The notes beneath the pieces are model-generated. The model did no database searches. It was given only the letters and a program-made list of their open reading frames with translations, and was not told where the DNA came from. 64,000 nt of DNA from assembly GCA_019634595.1 (NCBI GenBank), contig JAHCBC010000004.1:62001-126000 (forward strand), given 5' to 3'. This document shows positions 46,235 to 55,374 of the stretch, piece by piece. How positions within the stretch are numbered: position 1 is the first letter of the stretch; each line of letters opens with the position of its first letter. Position numbers and translations under genes: made by a program. The stretch comes from Akkermansiaceae bacterium. GTDB taxonomy: Bacteria > Verrucomicrobiota > Verrucomicrobiia > Verrucomicrobiales > Akkermansiaceae.

Positions 46235-46393
46235 ATGAAACCGAAGAAACCCGATCCACAGGAAAGCCCATCCCCAGCACCCAGTTCCCCCGCAAATGGC
46301 GCTCCCAAGCGGCGGCGTACTGCACAAGACGTCCGCGCTGACAACGTGAGGACGAATCTGGGTGACGATGAAGCCACCATCCTTGGTCGCTGA
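46235..46393 (+). CDS. Small proline-rich basic protein (52 aa), hypothetical
   Basis: An ATG at 46235 opens 52 codons ending TGA at 46391–46393. The first 25 residues are Pro/Ser/Lys rich (KPKKPDPQESPSPAPSSP), then KRRRTAQDVRADNVRTN and an acidic end. No Shine–Dalgarno is visible. It fills an otherwise empty gap between divergent kinase and convergent lipoprotein genes. It is disordered-looking and of unknown function; it could be a chance frame. Confidence 0.4.
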   Translation: MKPKKPDPQESPSPAPSSPANGAPKRRRTAQDVRADNVRTNLGDDEATILGR

Positions 46394-46440
46394 GGATGAT
46401 GCGCATTGCCGGATGGGGAGGCACTTCGCCCCCTATCCTG

Positions 46441-46785
46441 CTAGCGGGCGGCTTCGAGATCCGCCTCCTTTTGTCGGATCGTGCGGGACAGTTCATCGCG
46501 CCGGTGCCCGGCGTCCCGCAGTTGGTCGCGTGCGTCCATCCACTTTGTCCGTGCCTCCGGGATCACCGCCGCATACTCCGGTTCCTCCGGGCGGCTGGCA
46601 TGCTTTTCAAAGGTGGCGACATCCTCTTTCAGGCTGGTGATCGTCAGTTCCAGAGAAGCCATCTCGGCCTTTGCAAACGCGATCTCCCGCTCCGCGGCGC
46701 TCCGTTTCGCGGCAGCCTGCGGATCGCCACAGGAGGAAAAGGTAAGCGACAGCAACCCGAGAGCGGTGGACCGGAAGATGGTCAT
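46441..46785 (-). CDS. Small coiled-coil lipoprotein
   Basis: 114 aa from ATG 46785. A lipoprotein signal (TIFRSTALGLLSLTFSSCGD) has a lipobox-like SLTFSSC; it is followed by an almost continuous coiled coil with heptads (EREIAFAKAEMASLELTITS; RDELSRTIRQKEADLEAAR). No domain is recognised. It lies downstream of tRNA-Pro on the same strand, but a terminator separates them. Likely an envelope structural or scaffold protein. Confidence 0.65.
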   Translation of the reverse strand: MTIFRSTALGLLSLTFSSCGDPQAAAKRSAAEREIAFAKAEMASLELTITSLKEDVATFEKHASRPEEPEYAAVIPEARTKWMDARDQLRDAGHRRDELSRTIRQKEADLEAAR

Positions 46786-46854
46786 CCGCCGATCCCATCC
46801 ACAGCCCGTCCGCATGTCGATTACGGATCAGGGGAAATTTCCGCAGCGCGGGGA

Positions 46855-46880
46855 CAAAAAAGCCCTCCAAAAGGAGGGCT
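46855..46880 (-). terminator. Intrinsic terminator of tRNA-Pro
   Basis: On the minus strand, AGCCCTCC-tttt-GGAGGGCT is followed by six T's (complement of 46856–46861). It lies directly after the tRNA-Pro 3' end. Confidence 0.9.
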
Positions 46881-46886
46881 GATAAG

Positions 46887-46963
46887 TGGTCGGGGCGGCC
46901 AGATTCGAACTGACGACATCCTGCTCCCAAAGCAGGCGCTCTACCAGGCTGAGCTACGCCCCG
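46887..46963 (-). tRNA. tRNA-Pro (anticodon UGG)
   Basis: A 77-nt tRNA on the minus strand including the encoded CCA (46887–46889). The acceptor stem is CGGGGCG / CGCCCCG, the D-arm region reads TAGCTCAGCCTGGTAGAGC, the anticodon loop TTTGGGA gives TGG, and the T-loop is GTTCGAATC. All arms pair correctly. The tRNA-Leu in this window does not encode CCA, so the two differ in 3' maturation. Confidence 0.95.
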
Positions 46964-47171
46964 CGACCGGGCGCGCACCGTTGCTGATTCGGGCAACCAG
47001 ATCAAGAAATACTTACACGGATTTGAAATTTCTGGCGCGGCTCCTTTCCCAGCCGTTTCCATCGGAGCACCGCCACTCCATTTTCCTCCGTGATACAGGA
47101 GTCCTGTCCCGAAGCACCATCCGTTGGAATTGGAATTCCTCCGGCAATCATGGCAGAACCTCCCGCTACCG

Positions 47172-47372
47172 ATGAAACCGACCATCCTCGCGATCATGGT
47201 CATCCTGTCGGGCGGTTGCCTCCAGCTACCGCCCTCCACCGGAGAGAGTATCCGGAAACCTTTTCTGGATGCCATCTCCCGCCCTCACCGGATCGAGGCC
47301 TACCAACGGCAGGGCAAAAGCCCGGAGGAAGCCGAACGCCTGGCGGAGCGGGATGAAATGGGGAACAAATGA
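47172..47372 (+). CDS. Small lipoprotein, hypothetical
   Basis: 66 aa from ATG 47172. The signal peptide KPTILAIMVILSGGCLQ contains the lipobox LSGGC; the mature peptide is about 50 residues, charged and helical (RIEAYQRQGKSPEEAERLA). No known family. It lies just upstream of the thiC riboswitch but its own transcript would stop or run into that leader. A longer frame begins at 47124 but lacks a credible signal. Confidence 0.55.
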   Translation: MKPTILAIMVILSGGCLQLPPSTGESIRKPFLDAISRPHRIEAYQRQGKSPEEAERLAERDEMGNK

Positions 47373-47450
47373 GCGGAGTTTCTGGGCCGCCGTCCCCCTC
47401 CACGGCTTTCTTGACAGAAAGAACATCGTCCGCCAGCGTTTCCCCACATA

Positions 47451-49638
<2,188 letters not shown>

Positions 49639-49643
49639 CCAAT

Positions 49644-49676
49644 GAAGGGGCGGGTAGATGCGCCCTTCTTTCTCTC
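49644..49676 (+). terminator. Intrinsic terminator after thiC
   Basis: GAAGGG(G)CG pairs with CGCCCTTC (one bulged G, 8-nt loop) and is followed by TTTCTCTCTT. It marks the boundary between the thiC unit and the AT-rich island. Confidence 0.75.
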
Positions 49677-49762
49677 TTATCAGTCTGTCTGCTCCGACGA
49701 TTCACCTCATCAAGGCGACAACTTGAAATTACCTTGAGCGATGCCTGTTAGCTTATTTTAAA

Positions 49763-49777
49763 GTTGCAAACTGCAAC
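49763..49777. promoter_or_regulatory. Palindrome in the leader of the ABC-3C operon
   Basis: GTTGCA-aac-TGCAAC is a perfect 15-bp dyad 26 bp before the first island gene. A TTGAGC at 49734 and a TTTAAA about 17 bases later are a plausible promoter just upstream, so the dyad would overlap the transcription start and suit a repressor. The binding protein is not known. Confidence 0.4.
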
Positions 49778-49803
49778 AAAAGATCGCTATTACAGACACA
49801 CAG

Positions 49804-49989
49804 ATGGACAACATAATTTCTGCGCTGGCCGGGCTCCTATTCGGATCAGGAATTACGTACGCGATCACAGTCAAAGTTCTATCCAAAAAGATTGCCTCAT
49901 CTAGGGGACGCATAACAGAGCAATCAAGGATCACTGCAGGTGGCGATGTAGCCGGAGGTGACATCAACAAGTCCACCAATAAAAGGTGA
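49804..49989 (+). CDS. Small membrane protein of the ABC-3C operon
   Basis: 61 aa. One TM helix at residues 5–24 (ISALAGLLFGSGITYAITV) is followed by a basic segment and the motif ITAGGDVAGGDINKS. That motif recurs in the next protein as ITAAGNVAGGNIDNS, which suggests a shared beta-strand element or adaptor. The stop overlaps the GTG start of the next gene by 3 bases (GTGA), so translation is coupled. I know no named family; it may anchor the complex to the membrane. AT-rich like the rest of the island. Confidence 0.6.
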   Translation: MDNIISALAGLLFGSGITYAITVKVLSKKIASSRGRITEQSRITAGGDVAGGDINKSTNKR

Positions 49990-50558
49990 GTTCGAATCGG
50001 GTAGATCAGCGGAACATCACCGCGGCGGGCAATGTTGCAGGAGGAAACATCGACAATTCGATCACGATCAATGCTCCTCCCTCCCGAAGCAACCCACTAG
50101 CGGCAATCCTCGCCAGTTACGATGAGGAAATCCGATCAGGAACGTCTTTCGACCAGATCATTGATAAGCTACAGCACTGGCATGAGCCAGATGACCCCAC
50201 AACGGCAGTTATAGGCGTAAAAGAAAAGCTATTGGGAGGAGACCGAGAAGATTTAATACACTTCGCGATCCGAGCAAAGGAACTATTCACAAAGTGCCTC
50301 GCACGACACCAGAATTCAAAGGCAGCACAAGAAATTTTCGCGCACCTCCTGGCTATGATCTGGCAAAAGTTCAATTCACTTATTCGCCCTCGGATCCTTG
50401 AGGGCCGCTCAAAAGAAGAAATTGATCAACTAATCCAGACCGAGCTAATTGATGCCATCGAGAATCTATTAGGATCAAACCCGCTTCGCATCGATCAATC
50501 GGAAATTTCCGGCATGATCTATTTCCTAACTGGCAACTGCCATTTAAAATGGTCTTAA
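49986..50558 (+). CDS. ABC-three-component system C-terminal-domain (CTD) protein
   Basis: 190 aa from GTG 49986. The N-terminus is Gly/Asn-rich (NITAAGNVAGGNIDNSITIN), then a helical domain with DQIIDKLQHWHEP, GVKEKLLGGDREDLIHFAIR and a C-terminal GMIYFLTGNCHLKWS, which I recall as typical of CTD components of ABC-3C systems (Aravind and co-workers' ABC ATPase classification). Two genes downstream comes the middle component and then the ATPase, the usual gene order. In this model the CTD protein is an accessory or effector partner; its biochemical role is not established. Confidence 0.75.
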   Translation: MSSNRVDQRNITAAGNVAGGNIDNSITINAPPSRSNPLAAILASYDEEIRSGTSFDQIIDKLQHWHEPDDPTTAVIGVKEKLLGGDREDLIHFAIRAKELFTKCLARHQNSKAAQEIFAHLLAMIWQKFNSLIRPRILEGRSKEEIDQLIQTELIDAIENLLGSNPLRIDQSEISGMIYFLTGNCHLKWS

Positions 50559-50559
50559 C

Positions 50560-51072
50560 ATGTTATTATACAATCCCGCACAAGATTGCTACCATAACAT
50601 ATTTCGAATCCTCCAAATTTTAGAGGAAAACAGAAATCACGCATTCACTCCAAATCAGTTGCGGATCATTGATTTTTATCTCTTATTTCCCGGAGAAGTT
50701 TCGAAACTCAAATACCCCCAAGCATTGGTTCATTACAGAGCAGAGTTCAAAAAGTTAGCAAATTCTTACTCTCGACTGGAGAACCCAATGCGAACTTTCA
50801 ATCAGATTGAAATCATTCATAACATTGCAATCCACTCCTTACTTTCAAAAGGATTGATTAACACCGACCTTTTCAAAAATCACAATTTAATCAAAAGGTC
50901 AAATGAAGCGATACCTCAAGATCTCTCCAATCAAATCAGAGATCGAGCACTGGAATTGGGAAACCTTCTGACATTCCTCGCTCACGAACTGCCAACACTA
51001 ACTTTTGGAGGTCCCGGAGGACTTAAACATAGATCCGGCCTGATGGAGTATAAATACGATCTTCTGCAATGA
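50560..51072 (+). CDS. ABC-three-component system middle component (MC)
   Basis: 170 aa. An N-terminal LLYNPAQDCYHNIFRILQIL and RIIDFYLLFPGEVSKLKYP resemble ABC-3C middle components, which begin with a hydrophobic YNPxxDxYHxxFR stretch. It is largely helical with a conserved Gly-rich end (LTFGGPGGLKHR). It starts one base after the CTD gene and overlaps the ATPase by 4 bp (ATGA). The middle component is thought to bridge the ATPase and the CTD protein. AT-rich codons, unlike the flanking genes. Confidence 0.75.
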   Translation: MLLYNPAQDCYHNIFRILQILEENRNHAFTPNQLRIIDFYLLFPGEVSKLKYPQALVHYRAEFKKLANSYSRLENPMRTFNQIEIIHNIAIHSLLSKGLINTDLFKNHNLIKRSNEAIPQDLSNQIRDRALELGNLLTFLAHELPTLTFGGPGGLKHRSGLMEYKYDLLQ

Positions 51073-52964
51073 ACCCCTTTCTTCCCAATGTGCGACTAAA
51101 TCGCCTGGTAATCTCCCACAAAGGAGTTGCCGCGTATGATCAGAAATTCCACAAAGGAGTAAATATAATTCGAGGGGATAATGCCCACGGAAAATCTACG
51201 ATTGCCGACTTTATTTTTTACGTCCTCGGAGGCGACCATAACACATGGAAAGAACACGCATTAGAATGCGACACTGTAAGCGCCGAAATATCTATAAATG
51301 ATGTCGTTATTTCCCTGAGAAGATTCATCAGTGAAGATTCTCGACAACCTCTGCAATTGTTCTGGGGCAGCTTCGAAGCTGCCTCGAAAAACCCAATATC
51401 CGGCTGGGAGTCTTTCCCATATTCCCGGATGGGCAGCAAAGAGAGTTTCTCCCAAAAGCTATTCCAATTACTTAACCTTCCGGAAGTTCGTGGAGCCGAC
51501 GGAAATTCTATAACTTTACATCAAATTCTTCGATTGATCTATGTTGATCAAATTTCTCCTTATGATTCTCTCCTGAGGCCCGAAGGCTTCGATTCTTCAT
51601 TGAAACGCGAAGCCATTGGCGATTTGATGCTCGGCATTTATGAGAAATCGATTCATGACGATCAACTCAATTTACAGCAGTCATTGAAGGACTTAGAGAC
51701 CGCCAAGAACGAAATTAAGGCACTGAAACATGTCTTCTCAGAACTCGAAGTAGATATAGATTTCAAAAAAGTCTCAAATGAACGCGACAAAACAATTTCA
51801 GATATTGAAGCTGCTAACAGTGAAATTTTACTAATAAACAACGAAAACCACTTCAAATCCATCAAATCAAGCAATCCAGAAGTATCCAAAAAGCTGCTGG
51901 AACTTCGAAAATTTCAAGCACTTACCACAGAAAAACTATTTTCGCTCAATCTAGAAATAGAAGATTCGAAACTCTTTATAAAAGACATCGAAGCAAAGAT
52001 TACCTCCATTCAGGACTCAATCAATACCAGAAGAAGCCTTGGATACATAACATTGGATTTTTGCCCTGTTTGCCTTACCCCGATTGATCAACATACTCAA
52101 AATGGTGATTGCTGTCTGTGCAAGAGTAAATCTAGCGCTAGTGAAGTTGATTCAAGATCACTTCGAATGTTATCGGAATTAGAGATGCAGAGAAAGGAAT
52201 CGACTGAAATTCTTAGTGCCAAGATAACGGAATTCGACCGATTGTCGCGCGACGCAAAAACCAACCTCAGTCTTCTTCAGCAAGCCCAAAAAGAGCAAGA
52301 TGCGAACCTAAAATTGGCGAAAACTTCGCGAGATAGCAGATTGGACGATCTATTTCAGAAAAGAGGCGAACTAACAGAGAAGGTTAGGTCGTTAGAGCAA
52401 GCCACAAAATCTATTCGAATATTGAAAGATTTCGAAAATCGAGAAAAGGAGATCCAAAGTCAAACGGAGAACTATCGCCACGCTATTGCTCAAAACAAAA
52501 GAAAGCGTGAGTCGCGGGCTGCTATAGTCAATCAGATGATCAGTGATATTGCCCTCAAAATCCTCAAGACCGATGATGTGGAGGAACGGTTTACCTCAGC
52601 GGAAAATGTGACCCTCGACTGGAAAAATAATACCTTTTATATTGATGGTCGGAATAATTTCTCGGCGAGCTCCGTAGTTTACGCAAGAAACGCTGTTCAT
52701 TTTGCGATCCTATTCGCATCCTTGCGCTTGGAATTCATGAGATACCCCAGATTTATTCTATGTGACTGCATAGAGGACAAAGGGATGATTCCTGCGCGAA
52801 GCGGGCGTTTTCAAAAAGCAATCGTAGAGTTATCGAGAGAGTCGGTTATTGATCATCAGATAATATTTACTACATCCATGATTGATCCATCCTTGGAAGG
52901 AAGCAAACTGTGCATTGGTGACAATTATAAGGATGGATTGAAAACGCTTATCCTTATTTTTTAG
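51069..52964 (+). CDS. ABC-3C Rad50/SMC-like ATPase with zinc hook
   Basis: 631 aa. Walker A is RGDNAHGKSTIADF (residues 35–48). Two coiled-coil arms (~205–325 and ~355–495) flank a zinc hook with two CxxC pairs (FCPVCLTP and CCLCKSK, about 332–352). The C-terminal ATPase lobe has YARNAVHFAILFASL and a Walker B-like FILCDCIEDKG (~563–573). The overall plan is that of Rad50/SMC ATPases of anti-phage systems. In ABC-3C systems such ATPases are predicted to sense or clamp DNA. It overlaps the middle component by 4 bp. The assignment to ABC-3C rests on gene order plus the partner motifs. Confidence 0.8.
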   Translation: MNPFLPNVRLNRLVISHKGVAAYDQKFHKGVNIIRGDNAHGKSTIADFIFYVLGGDHNTWKEHALECDTVSAEISINDVVISLRRFISEDSRQPLQLFWGSFEAASKNPISGWESFPYSRMGSKESFSQKLFQLLNLPEVRGADGNSITLHQILRLIYVDQISPYDSLLRPEGFDSSLKREAIGDLMLGIYEKSIHDDQLNLQQSLKDLETAKNEIKALKHVFSELEVDIDFKKVSNERDKTISDIEAANSEILLINNENHFKSIKSSNPEVSKKLLELRKFQALTTEKLFSLNLEIEDSKLFIKDIEAKITSIQDSINTRRSLGYITLDFCPVCLTPIDQHTQNGDCCLCKSKSSASEVDSRSLRMLSELEMQRKESTEILSAKITEFDRLSRDAKTNLSLLQQAQKEQDANLKLAKTSRDSRLDDLFQKRGELTEKVRSLEQATKSIRILKDFENREKEIQSQTENYRHAIAQNKRKRESRAAIVNQMISDIALKILKTDDVEERFTSAENVTLDWKNNTFYIDGRNNFSASSVVYARNAVHFAILFASLRLEFMRYPRFILCDCIEDKGMIPARSGRFQKAIVELSRESVIDHQIIFTTSMIDPSLEGSKLCIGDNYKDGLKTLILIF

Positions 52965-52968
52965 ATTT

Positions 52969-52990
52969 GCTGATTTCGCATCGGCATTTT
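52969..52990 (+). terminator. Intrinsic terminator of the ABC-3C operon
   Basis: GCTGAT-ttcgc-ATCGGC (one T·G pair) followed by ATTTTCTT, four bases after the ATPase stop. It closes the island operon. Confidence 0.6.
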
Positions 52991-53082
52991 CTTGGCTACC
53001 TACTACTATCACTTGATAGCAAGGCTAAGCTCGACGTATTGCTTAGACCCACTCTAAAGCTTGGCGGCTTTTCTCAGATGCA

Positions 53083-53852
53083 TTATTGCGGCTGGCCCAC
53101 CGGCATAATTTCCGGCTCGCTTGCCTTGCTTGGCAACATCGGCTTCGGGCCGAAGCGGAGGTAGAGCAGGACGACGGCAGTGTAATAGACGATGCCGTAG
53201 GCGACGAAGGTGCCGACTCCGCCGGTGTGAGGGATCACGGGGAAGATGACGGATGAGGAATTGACCATCATTTGCAGGATCAGCACCGCGATGCCGCTCC
53301 TGGTGTGGTGATAGACGAAGGAGCACATGGCGGCGATGCCGAGCATGCTGACGAGGAGCGCCAAGGGCGGCAGATCGGGGAACACGCCGACATTGAGCAG
53401 CACCATCGGCATCCACCAGAGGGTCCAGACGACGCCGACGATCTGGCTGCCGATGAAGGGGGTGGAACAGGCGGGGAGCTTGCGGATGGCGTAGCTGACC
53501 CAGACGATCTCACCGACGAAAGAGCCGACGAAGATCGTGACCGCCACGGCGGGCATGAGAATGACCGAGAGGTCAGGCCTGAGGATGGAGAACGGTGCGT
53601 GGGCGAAGGCTACCTTCCCCATCAGGGTGAGAGTGCACATCGAGGCGGCCCAAGTGAAGGCGGGCAGATACCACCAAGGGGAGAAATGCGCCAGCGGAGC
53701 AGTGGCCGCGGAAGATCAAATACGACACGAAACTCGCTGCCGATGAGGAAGATCGTTCCCAACGTGGATCCGGACGGGAGGAATCTTCCGAAGTAAAAGA
53801 GCTTGTGCGGGAGGATGCCCGTGTGGAGATGGCTGACCGAATGACCAGTCAT
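53083..53852 (-). pseudogene. CPBP-family membrane protease relic, frameshifted
   Basis: The 3' part (53083–53640 and in-frame residues upstream to about 53700) reads SPWWYLPAFTWAASM… then several TM helices. The 5' part is in another frame (53852 to about 53680): MTGHSVSHLHTGILPHKLFYF, FLPSGSTLGTIFLIG, DLPRPLLRWRI. Joined at RISP/SPWW they give a normal CPBP N-terminus, so one frameshift separates them. The catalytic motifs are also lost: the expected EExxWRG is GEIVWVS and the HxxP helix motif is WWMP. A functional short protein from ATG 53640 cannot be excluded. Confidence 0.6.
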
Positions 53853-54025
53853 GGGGATAGAGGAAGATGTTGGCGGCCACTGGATCTTCGAGATGGACTC
53901 GTATGAGGAGTCTCTGGGCCGGGAACGACGGGTGACTGCCGAACCGAGCGAGTTTATTGAGCTGCGGTCGATTTTTGAGTTGTCCGGGGAGTGAGCGGCT
54001 AGCTGGACGCCAAAGCTCTGAAGAA

Positions 54026-54070
54026 CATCGGCGGGACGCCGATGCCACGGCCTGCTGCGGGACGCAGCAG
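54026..54070. repeat. Two tandem REP-like hairpins with GTGG heads
   Basis: Hairpins CATCGGCG-gga-CGCCGATG (54026–54044) and CTGCTGCG-gga-CGCAGCAG (54052–54070) are each followed by GCCACGG. Read on the minus strand each is GTGGC plus a hairpin with a TCC loop, i.e. REP sequences with the GTGG head in direct orientation. They sit 13 bp past the stop side of the flavoprotein gene. Confidence 0.6.
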
Positions 54071-54082
54071 CCACGGGCGATC

Positions 54083-55366
54083 CTAGGCGCCGATCCGGTA
54101 GTTCGCCGGATCGAATCCGCGCGGGTTCTTGCAGAGGAAGCCGAGCAGTTTCCGGCTGTAGGGCTTTTCCGTATAGGCTCCGCAGCACATGGAGGCGAAG
54201 TGGCGGTCGATGTGACGGTTGACCACCTTGAACAACGGACCGAAGACGCTGTTGGCGAATCGCTCACCGGTGGCGTAGGCGGCCATCATTTCGCCGTTGT
54301 AGAATTTTTCGATGAGTTCCTGCCAGGAAACGAGGCGGTGCCTCATCTCGTCCTCATAGGTCCGGAGCATGGCATCCCAGTCGTTGGGACCGTCCGGGTT
54401 GATGAGATCGGCCAGGCACTCGCCGCTGCGGAGGGCGATCCACATGCCGGGGGACAGCATGGGATCGACGAAACCGAAGGCATCCCCCACCGCCGCCCAG
54501 CCGGGGCCGAAGGAGCGGTCGCTGATGAGTTGGTAGTTCGAGTAAATGGGGACGCCGGAGATGCGCTGGCGGTCCTTTCCGGCGGCGGAGAGGATGGGAT
54601 CTTTTTCGATCGCCGTCTCCAGCCGTTCCTCCGGCGTGGAGCCGAACCCGCGGAGCGTCTCCCCGGGGACCACCACGCCCACCGACATGCAGTCGCGCAG
54701 GGGGATCTGCCAGCTCCAACCGCCATAGACGGTGCGGGAAATGATGATCTGCCCCGGAGGGCCGGGGTGATGCCAACCGGTGAAGTGGGCGAAATGGGCG
54801 GCGTCTTTCCGAGGACCCGTTTTCACGGGGATCTTCAGCAACCTGGCGATGGTGCGGCGGCGTCCCGTCGCGTCCACGATAAGGTCCGGCTGCTTGCCTT
54901 CCCATTCGGGAACCTGTGCCAGCGTTTCGTCATCGAACATAACCTCGCGTCCTGAGCCTTCCGGAGCCAGGATGATGCCCGCCTCCTTTTCGACCCAGCG
55001 GGCCTTGCTGCGCCGTGCGCGGTTTTCGATGATCTGATCGAATTGCGGGCGTGGAAGATTGTAGGAATAGGCGGGCAGGATGCCCTCGATGGAGCGGAAG
55101 CTGAGCTGGATGGGACTCTCGCTGCCGAAGGCGAAGGTGGCGCCCGGCTTGTGCTGGGCGATGGCGGCCACCTCATCCTCGATGCCGAGCCTCCGCATGA
55201 CGGGAACCAGCGCGGGGATGCCGGATTCCCCGACGATCATCTCCGGACGCTTGCCGCCGTTGAAGAGGGTGACATCCGCGCCCTTGTCGGCGAGCAGCGC
55301 GGTGAGGATGGAACCGGAAGGACCGCTGCCGACGACAGCGATGCGGGGACGGCTGGTATTGCTCAT
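54083..55366 (-). CDS. FAD-dependent halogenase-like oxidoreductase B
   Basis: 427 aa from ATG 55366 (an in-frame TTG at 55378 is less likely). The FAD dinucleotide motif is VVGSGPSGSILTALL, VGESGIPALVP is the GExxIP-type segment, YGGWSWQIPLRDCMSVGVVV carries the WxWxIP halogenase signature, and WAAVGDAFGFVDPMLSPGM is the second FAD contact. It may halogenate or oxidise an aromatic or carrier-bound substrate in the cytoplasm. It is last in an operon with the antiporter and a second flavoprotein; geranylgeranyl-reductase-type reading is the main alternative. Confidence 0.8.
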   Translation of the reverse strand: MSNTSRPRIAVVGSGPSGSILTALLADKGADVTLFNGGKRPEMIVGESGIPALVPVMRRLGIEDEVAAIAQHKPGATFAFGSESPIQLSFRSIEGILPAYSYNLPRPQFDQIIENRARRSKARWVEKEAGIILAPEGSGREVMFDDETLAQVPEWEGKQPDLIVDATGRRRTIARLLKIPVKTGPRKDAAHFAHFTGWHHPGPPGQIIISRTVYGGWSWQIPLRDCMSVGVVVPGETLRGFGSTPEERLETAIEKDPILSAAGKDRQRISGVPIYSNYQLISDRSFGPGWAAVGDAFGFVDPMLSPGMWIALRSGECLADLINPDGPNDWDAMLRTYEDEMRHRLVSWQELIEKFYNGEMMAAYATGERFANSVFGPLFKVVNRHIDRHFASMCCGAYTEKPYSRKLLGFLCKNPRGFDPANYRIGA

Positions 55367-55374
55367 GGATGAAA

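Noticed and set aside
49639..53082. Integrase, attachment site or IS at the AT-rich island borders
   Set aside because: No recombinase gene and no direct repeats flanking the island were found by eye; the nearest tRNA is more than 2.5 kb away.
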